Source: Desulfobulbaceae bacterium
GTDB taxonomy: Bacteria > Desulfobacterota > Desulfobulbia > Desulfobulbales > SURF-16
Reading direction: 5' to 3'
DNA: 10,095 bases
Assembly: GCA_024763115.1 (NCBI GenBank)
Contig: JANTGB010000059.1
Span: 1-10,095 of the forward strand
The notes under the pieces are model-generated. The model made no database searches. It was not told the origin of the DNA and worked only from the letters and a program-made list of their open reading frames with translations. Each line of letters starts with the position of its first letter. Within the stretch, counting starts at the first letter, position 1. This document shows, in pieces, positions 5,473 to 10,095 of this stretch. Both the position numbers and the translations under genes were made by a program.

Positions 5473-8001
5473 TTACACCGCCTGCAGTAGGGTTCGCAGC
5501 ATTTCATCTGACGAGGAAATTAATTTTGCCGCTGCTGAATAAGCCTGCTGAAATTTAATCAAATCCGCCATTTCTTCGTCGAGCGAAACCCCGGAGGTGG
5601 AATCCCGCATGGAATTCATCTGCTCGGTTACCAGACTGTTATACTCATAATCTCTGTCCACGGTTCTTCCTTTCAGCCCGATATCACCAACCAGAGAATT
5701 ATAAAATTCGTCCAGGGTAGCAGTGGCTCCGCCGGTAAATTTTACATATTCATCTCGTTGAATATTGGTGATAAGCAGGGCATTTGTCTGATCGCCCCGG
5801 AATATTTCCCCGTTACTGTTCACCGTGCCGGCCGCCAGCAGATCAAGGTTTTCGCTCAGCACGGAATTTATTTCAATGGAATCGGCGCTGGAACCGGTGA
5901 AAAAAGTGTTCAGCCCGGCTGTAGCGAGAAAATTAGAGGTATCTTCCGTAAAGGCAAATTTATGGTCGCTGTCCGGAGTAAGTACCAGTTTGTTGTCATG
6001 AATAGTGGCATGTACCCAGGGGGGTGTTTCATTGCCGGCATTGATAATGGAAATATTAACGGCATCAGCCACATCCTGGAGATCATAGGCCCGTTCCAGT
6101 GGAATTTCCACGGGTTGCGGCAGGGCCAGGGTGTCATCGCTGTTATAAATCCACATCTTGAAGCTGCCGCCGTCGGTAATAAGTTCATCCGAGTAGTCGA
6201 ATCCCTGCATGGATATCGGCACTCCGTGATCGCTGTAGGTAAAGGTCAATTGGCCGTCACCTCCTTCATCAGTGGAACTGATATAGCCGCCGCCCAGGCC
6301 CAGTTGTTCAATATAACGATCGTCTGCTCCGCCGTTAATTTCAATATCATTTTCATGGGAAAAGAGATTAAGTCGGCCTGTGTTGTGGGCGGCATCAGCC
6401 TGAAATGCAGTGCTGGTCAAACCGAGTTTCAGTTCAGTTGCAGTGTCGTCCGTCCCGCTTATAACTATCTGAGATTCGTCACCGGCATTGGTATTCTGAA
6501 GAATTATGGAATCCGCAGCCCCGCCGTTGCCGCCGTCGCCGAGCACGGCCCGAATGGTAACCTTGGGAATATTTTCCGGGGAAACAGCGCTGTTATAGTT
6601 GCTGATTGCCGTGTTAACGGCATTAACTACATGCTGGGCGAGAACGCCCGTGTCCCGGTCGTCGGTCGGCGGCGGTCCGGGAGCGGAATTGGAATCTACC
6701 GTATAGCTGACATCAACCCCGTTTATTTGAAAGCTGAGCACTGTGCCGTCTTCTCCGGCTGTCATGGCGGTAACCGCGTCTCCGGCTACCTGGGTAGTCA
6801 ATCCGGCCCGCACCCCGGTAATAGCATCGTTTATGGCCTGAGCTGCGTTATACGTTTTGGCCTGGGCCAGGCCATAAGAGGAGGTGGCCCCGTCGATTTT
6901 GCCTATTTCCCGGCCGTTGATTTTTATTGAACCGGCCTCAATGGTGTCGGTGCTGGTTAACGGATCAACAGTGCTGGTCAGCAATGCCGTGTCAGCGGCA
7001 GGATCGTTACTGGTCAGTTGTTCGGAAAACCTGACCAGGCCGACGCCCTGGCTGTGCTGTTGATTTACTTCCCTGATCATGGCATTAGCCAGGGCATCGA
7101 GACGGCCTAGATAATTCTCGGCATTGCCGGGGGTGAGTTCATTATAAATTTCCATCCAGCCCCCGATTTTGCCGCCCATTTCCGAGCCGTCTCCTACCGG
7201 GATTGAAACCGTGCCGCCGTCATTTGCCGTGCTTACCCAGTGAAGCTGATCATCAAGCCAGTCAACCTGCCAGTCCTGATTGTTTTCCACCAGGGTATGG
7301 CCGTCCGACATCATGATGGTATAAGCGCCGGTGCTTATTTCAAAATAGTTTATATCGAGAAATTCCGATAGATCATTAAGCAGAACATCGCGCTTGTCCC
7401 GCAGATCATTTTGCTGGTTGAGATCGGTTTCAGAGGCGGCTATCTGGGCGTTCAGCTCGGCCAGCTGCCCGGTCAGGGAATTTACATCACTTACGGCTGA
7501 ATCAAGACTGGTGTCGATATCAATCCTGGTCTGGGCGATTTCTGCCGTCATGCTGTGAAACTGATCAATCAATATCAGGGCCTTCTGAATAGTTGAATTG
7601 CGAGTGGAAATGGATTCAGGATAGTCTGCCAGATCCTGCCAGCCGGCCCAGAATTCACTCATCAATTCATTAACCGCCAGGCCCGGAGCCTCATTAAAGG
7701 ATGTTTCCACCAGCCGCAGGGATTCCTGCTGGGCCTGGAGATTTTTCAGGGATGAATTCTGCCCGGTCAGCCGTTTGACCATGAATTTATCATAATGGCG
7801 GTTGATCTCCATACTGCGGACACCATTGCCGAAGAAACCGACGCCCTCGGGTGTTGGAACCGTTGCTTTAAGCGTCAGGCTCTGGCGGGTATAGCCGGGA
7901 GTGTCGACATTAGCGACATTATGACCGCTGACCGCTACTGCCTGCTGATGGGCAAGAAGCGCCTCTTTGGCTATATTTAAAACCTGACCGATTCCAGGCA
8001 T
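5473..8001 (-). CDS. flgK: Hook-associated protein FlgK (HAP1), long form
   Basis: FlgK is exported through the flagellar type III system and forms the first junction ring on the hook. The N-terminal D0/D1 is plain: LNIAKEALLAHQQAVAVSGH (residues 8-27) continues into NVANVDTPGYTRQ (28-40), followed by coiled-coil segments to about 345. The C-terminus SGVSLDEEMADLIKFQQAYS (803-822) through LRTLLQAV is canonical, and EFYNSLVGDIG (765-775) is the usual FlgK D1 re-entry motif. At 842 residues it exceeds E. coli FlgK (547) by about 300. The excess is a block at 352-702. Its first part (352-593: AGSIKINGREIG, FQINGVDVSY, AVLGDGGNGG, LGLGGG, DEGGDG) and second part (611-702: GSFKMWIY to TSNFLATAGLNTFF) both have counterparts in FlgL. 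Translation starts two bases after the flgN stop. The strong site GGGAGGTG is formed by the last flgN codons, so the two genes are probably coupled. Confidence 0.96.
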   Translation of the reverse strand: MPGIGQVLNIAKEALLAHQQAVAVSGHNVANVDTPGYTRQSLTLKATVPTPEGVGFFGNGVRSMEINRHYDKFMVKRLTGQNSSLKNLQAQQESLRLVETSFNEAPGLAVNELMSEFWAGWQDLADYPESISTRNSTIQKALILIDQFHSMTAEIAQTRIDIDTSLDSAVSDVNSLTGQLAELNAQIAASETDLNQQNDLRDKRDVLLNDLSEFLDINYFEISTGAYTIMMSDGHTLVENNQDWQVDWLDDQLHWVSTANDGGTVSIPVGDGSEMGGKIGGWMEIYNELTPGNAENYLGRLDALANAMIREVNQQHSQGVGLVRFSEQLTSNDPAADTALLTSTVDPLTSTDTIEAGSIKINGREIGKIDGATSSYGLAQAKTYNAAQAINDAITGVRAGLTTQVAGDAVTAMTAGEDGTVLSFQINGVDVSYTVDSNSAPGPPPTDDRDTGVLAQHVVNAVNTAISNYNSAVSPENIPKVTIRAVLGDGGNGGAADSIILQNTNAGDESQIVISGTDDTATELKLGLTSTAFQADAAHNTGRLNLFSHENDIEINGGADDRYIEQLGLGGGYISSTDEGGDGQLTFTYSDHGVPISMQGFDYSDELITDGGSFKMWIYNSDDTLALPQPVEIPLERAYDLQDVADAVNISIINAGNETPPWVHATIHDNKLVLTPDSDHKFAFTEDTSNFLATAGLNTFFTGSSADSIEINSVLSENLDLLAAGTVNSNGEIFRGDQTNALLITNIQRDEYVKFTGGATATLDEFYNSLVGDIGLKGRTVDRDYEYNSLVTEQMNSMRDSTSGVSLDEEMADLIKFQQAYSAAAKLISSSDEMLRTLLQAV

Positions 8002-8003
8002 TA

Positions 8004-8534
8004 TTACACCTCCCGGCTGACTAATGCCGGCGCAGCGCTCATGGCCTGCTGCAGACCATGTGTGGAATAAAGCCGATCTGATGAAATATCACTGCAGATC
8101 AGGGAGATCGCATCGTTAATATAACCAAGCGTATCGCCGGCAAATCGTTTGTTGATCAGGTTATTATCAATAATTTTTTCCCGCAGGTCAGCAAGTTGAT
8201 CCCGGTATTTTTTCATTTTTACTGTCTGTTCCTTATTTATGAAAGGAATAAGCTCCACCAGGTTTACTATTCTGTCGTCAATGCTGTTATTATCACATAT
8301 CTGCCGCGCCACCTCCTGGAGAGAATGGTCGAGCTGGGCCATTTTGGCCAGTTCGTTTTCTTTGTGTTGGGTAAGGGCAATGATGGCGCTCATGTTCATC
8401 TCAATAAGAGCCTGTTTCTCGCTTTCCAGCAGGATCAGGAAATCAGCGGAAATAGAAATCTGCCGTTTCACGATGTCAAAAATCAGTGATAATATTCCCG
8501 GCTCACTGTTTGTTTTTCCGTCTATATGTTCCAT
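8004..8534 (-). CDS. flgN: FlgN-type export chaperone for FlgK and FlgL
   Basis: FlgN is a small helical cytoplasmic chaperone that binds the C-termini of FlgK and FlgL and hands them to the export gate. The 176-residue protein has no signal or membrane segment and is almost wholly predicted helical. It shows the FlgN-like pattern LLESEKQALIEMNMSAIIAL (residues 35-54) followed by THKENELAKMAQLD-style heptads, then a second long helix (about 103-122) and a C-terminal NDAISLICSDISSDRLYSTH region. It sits directly upstream of its two client genes, which is strong context. It starts two bases after the flgJ stop, with GGCGGAG in the flgJ end as ribosome site. The anti-sigma factor gene flgM, often found between flgJ and flgN, is absent here. 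Confidence 0.88.
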   Translation of the reverse strand: MEHIDGKTNSEPGILSLIFDIVKRQISISADFLILLESEKQALIEMNMSAIIALTQHKENELAKMAQLDHSLQEVARQICDNNSIDDRIVNLVELIPFINKEQTVKMKKYRDQLADLREKIIDNNLINKRFAGDTLGYINDAISLICSDISSDRLYSTHGLQQAMSAAPALVSREV

Positions 8535-8536
8535 TA

Positions 8537-8878
8537 TTATTTTTCTCCGCCTGCCGGGGTGTTGTCTTTTTTGCTCAGCTCTTCATAAAGGAGTTCGGCC
8601 AGTCCCATACCTTTGCCGTGCGCCAGCTGCCTGGTCATTTCTTCATCAAGCATTGACTGGAACATCTTTTCCCCGTAACTTTCGGCAAACAGGCCGTCTT
8701 TCGGTAAATTTTCCCGCATGGACGACATTATCTTGTTGAGCATGATTGCTTCAAAATCCTTGCAGGCGTTATCCAGTTTCTTGTTTTTTATTTCTGCGGT
8801 AAAACGTCCCTCATTTCTATTATCGACCTGATAGCGGTTTTGCTGAAGTCCAATTGCGGCCGGCATGATATTTTTCAT
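8537..8878 (-). CDS. flgJ: Short FlgJ-type rod-binding (rod cap) protein
   Basis: The 113-residue protein matches the rod-binding domain found at the N-terminus of enterobacterial FlgJ: LDNACKDFEAIMLNKIMSSM (residues 35-54), GLFAESYGEKMFQSMLDEEM (62-81) and a final GLAELLYEEL helix (92-101). The muramidase (peptidoglycan hydrolase) half of E. coli FlgJ is missing. This single-domain form is normal outside the beta/gammaproteobacteria, where a separate lytic enzyme opens the cell wall for the rod. The start ATG shares its A with the flgI stop (TAATG), and GGAG eight bases upstream serves as ribosome site, so it is likely coupled to flgI. Confidence 0.93.
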   Translation of the reverse strand: MKNIMPAAIGLQQNRYQVDNRNEGRFTAEIKNKKLDNACKDFEAIMLNKIMSSMRENLPKDGLFAESYGEKMFQSMLDEEMTRQLAHGKGMGLAELLYEELSKKDNTPAGGEK

Positions 8879-9954
8879 TATATTATCTCCAGAGAGGCTT
8901 CGAGGGCGCCGGCAGCCTTGATTGACTGGAGAATGGCAATAAGATCCCGAGGCGTAACCCCGACAACATTTAAGGCCGTGACCAGTTCTCCCAGGGTAGC
9001 TCCGGGATTAATCGGAGCCAGCTTGTTGCCCTGATCTTTTGCCAGAATATTAAAATTGTCCAGCGGGGAAGTAACATTCTCGTAGTTTGCCACCTCAACA
9101 TTAAGATTACCATGGGCCACGGCAATGGGTTTCAGTTTGACATCACTGCCCATAACCACGGTGCCGGTCCGCTCATCAATAATTATTTTCGCCTTTGCAT
9201 CCGGTTCAATATCAACATTTTCAATAGCTGCCATGAAGGCGACTTCGTTGCCGATAAATTTATCAGGAATTTTTATGTTGACGGTTGCGCCGTCCCGGGC
9301 TCTGGCATAGGGTCCTTCAAGCATGGTGTCAATGGCGTTTACTACCCTGGACATGGTGGTAAAATCCGGGGAATTCAGATTGATTGTAATTTCTTTTTTC
9401 CCCTGCAGGGAAAAGGGCACCTCCCGTTCAACTGTAGCACCGTTGGGGATACGGGCGACATTGACATGATTTTTTTGAATTCTGTCATTGTTCGCGTTTC
9501 CTACTTTAAAACCGCCGATGCTGACCGGCCCCTGGGCCATGGCGTATATTCTGCCGTCCAGGGCTTTCAAGGGAGTGGCGATGAGAGTGCCGCCCTGCAA
9601 TGATTTGGCATCGCCTAAGGTGGAAAGAGTTACGTCGATTGTCCGGCCGTTTTTACTGAATGGGGGCAGGTTGGCGGTAACCATAACTCCAGCCACATTT
9701 TTAACTTTTAAATCATTGGAGTTGACATGAATGCCCATGTTGTCGAGCATGTTGGTCAGGGCCTGAGTGGTAAAGGGTGATTTGCTGCCGTCGCCGGTGC
9801 CGTCCAGACCAACCACCAGCCCATAACCAACCAGCTGATTATGGCGGACACCTTTAACTGCAGCCACATCCTTGAGCCGCACGCCCATAGCCTTGTCCGG
9901 CGGATAAAGCTGGATAACAAGAAGGAAAGATATAATTAACTGTAAAAATTTCAT
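8878..9954 (-). CDS. flgI: Flagellar P-ring protein FlgI
   Basis: FlgI subunits build the P ring around the rod in the peptidoglycan layer of Gram-negative bacteria. The 358 residues are of family length. A signal peptide is visible (hydrophobic residues 3-16, likely cut near DKA-MG at about residue 22), followed by VRLKDVAAVKGVRHNQLVGY (25-44) and GLVVGLDGTGDGSKSPFT (45-62). The C-terminus VVGVTPRDLIAILQSIKAAG (331-350) through LEASLEII is canonical. Unlike E. coli FlgI, whose fold uses a disulfide, this protein has no cysteine at all. The start is supported by GGGAGA seven bases upstream. The 141 bases before it hold no gene end but a large palindromic repeat, so the usual neighbours flgA/flgH are not seen and would lie beyond the window. 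Confidence 0.97.
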   Translation of the reverse strand: MKFLQLIISFLLVIQLYPPDKAMGVRLKDVAAVKGVRHNQLVGYGLVVGLDGTGDGSKSPFTTQALTNMLDNMGIHVNSNDLKVKNVAGVMVTANLPPFSKNGRTIDVTLSTLGDAKSLQGGTLIATPLKALDGRIYAMAQGPVSIGGFKVGNANNDRIQKNHVNVARIPNGATVEREVPFSLQGKKEITINLNSPDFTTMSRVVNAIDTMLEGPYARARDGATVNIKIPDKFIGNEVAFMAAIENVDIEPDAKAKIIIDERTGTVVMGSDVKLKPIAVAHGNLNVEVANYENVTSPLDNFNILAKDQGNKLAPINPGATLGELVTALNVVGVTPRDLIAILQSIKAAGALEASLEII

Positions 9955-9995
9955 CAGCTGGTCTCCCAGACTTTATGGTTACTGTTTAATGGTAA

Positions 9996-10095
9996 GCATT
10001 CACCAGCACCTCATCTTTGCCCATTTGAGCCTGCTTGAATAGCACCAGTATGCTGCGCAGGCACAAATGAACAAATCTAAGGCACTGGTAAACGC
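9996..10095 (-). repeat. Large imperfect palindrome (repeat copy 2) upstream of flgI
   Basis: On the minus strand the whole segment folds into one hairpin. The outer arm GCGTTTACCAGTGCC (10095-10081) pairs with GGTGCTGGTGAATGC (10010-9996) at all 15 positions, four of them G-U. The next 11 bases (10080-10070) pair with 10021-10011 at 9 positions around a tandem G-A/A-G step, three of them G-U. CATTTGTGCCTGC (10069-10057) pairs with GCAGGCTCAAATG (10034-10022) at 12 of 13. A 22-base loop (10056-10035) holds a further AGCA/TGCT mini-stem. The plus strand would have A-C mismatches at the G-U sites. The element is cut by the window edge and shares 36 of 43 bases with 472-514. Confidence 0.75.

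Noticed and set aside
5758..6930. A 390-codon plus-strand open frame opposite flgK, and similar long antisense frames opposite fliW, flgL and flgI
   Set aside because: They lie wholly antisense to clearly recognised genes, show no family motifs, and are composition by-products of the codons on the real strand.
10030..10050. Possible sigma-54 promoter before flgI (minus strand, GG and GC ten bases apart)
   Set aside because: Only the invariant GG/GC spacing matches; the rest of TGGCAC and TTGCA is poor, and the site lies in the loop of the palindrome.
9996..10095. The large palindrome as an integron attC site
   Set aside because: No GTTRRRY/RYYYAAC core sites at the ends, and no integrase or cassette array nearby.

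Overview
The window is the end of a flagellar rod/hook-filament-junction operon, read entirely on the minus strand. In transcription order (right to left) it holds flgI, flgJ, flgN, flgK, flgL, csrA and fliW, followed by a membrane glycosyltransferase of the ArnT/PMT-like type and the first 145 codons of a ClC chloride channel/antiporter that runs off the left edge. The order flgJ-flgN-flgK-flgL-csrA-fliW, a short FlgJ with only the rod-binding domain, a P-ring gene (so an outer membrane) and the CsrA/FliW pair suggest a Gram-negative bacterium of the Desulfobacterota (old Deltaproteobacteria). That placement is inferred from gene content and protein style; no marker gene is present.

Right part (2786-9954): five flagellar genes are packed with almost no space between them. 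flgI and flgJ share one base (TAATG). The next three junctions each leave two bases between stop and start, so ribosome binding sites lie inside the preceding gene. FlgI forms the P ring, FlgJ the rod cap, FlgN escorts the two junction proteins, and FlgK and FlgL join hook to filament. FlgK (842 aa) and FlgL (894 aa) are far longer than enterobacterial versions (about 550 and 320 aa). Both carry the same inserted, surface-type modules, which are also repeated within FlgL.

Middle (2014-2800): csrA and fliW overlap by four bases (ATGA). They appear to have their own sigma-70-type promoter, TTGACT-N17-TATAAT, buried in the last codons of flgL. CsrA is the mRNA-binding regulator of flagellin synthesis and FliW is its protein antagonist, so this pair can be made independently of the hook genes.

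Left part (1-2013): fliW is followed by 225 bases with a clear intrinsic terminator that sits only about 15 bases before the glycosyltransferase start. An upstream 9-base segment is perfectly complementary to the terminator stem/loop, so this looks like a transcription attenuator. The glycosyltransferase is bracketed by a perfect 16-base inverted repeat.

Those repeats belong to a family of imperfect palindromes. One copy lies just before the ClC gene and another, much larger, just before flgI at the right edge. The flgI copy folds on the minus strand into one long hairpin with 36 of 39 positions paired; its seven non-Watson-Crick pairs are G-U on that strand, so the fold is strand-specific. 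It is the most unusual structure in the window.
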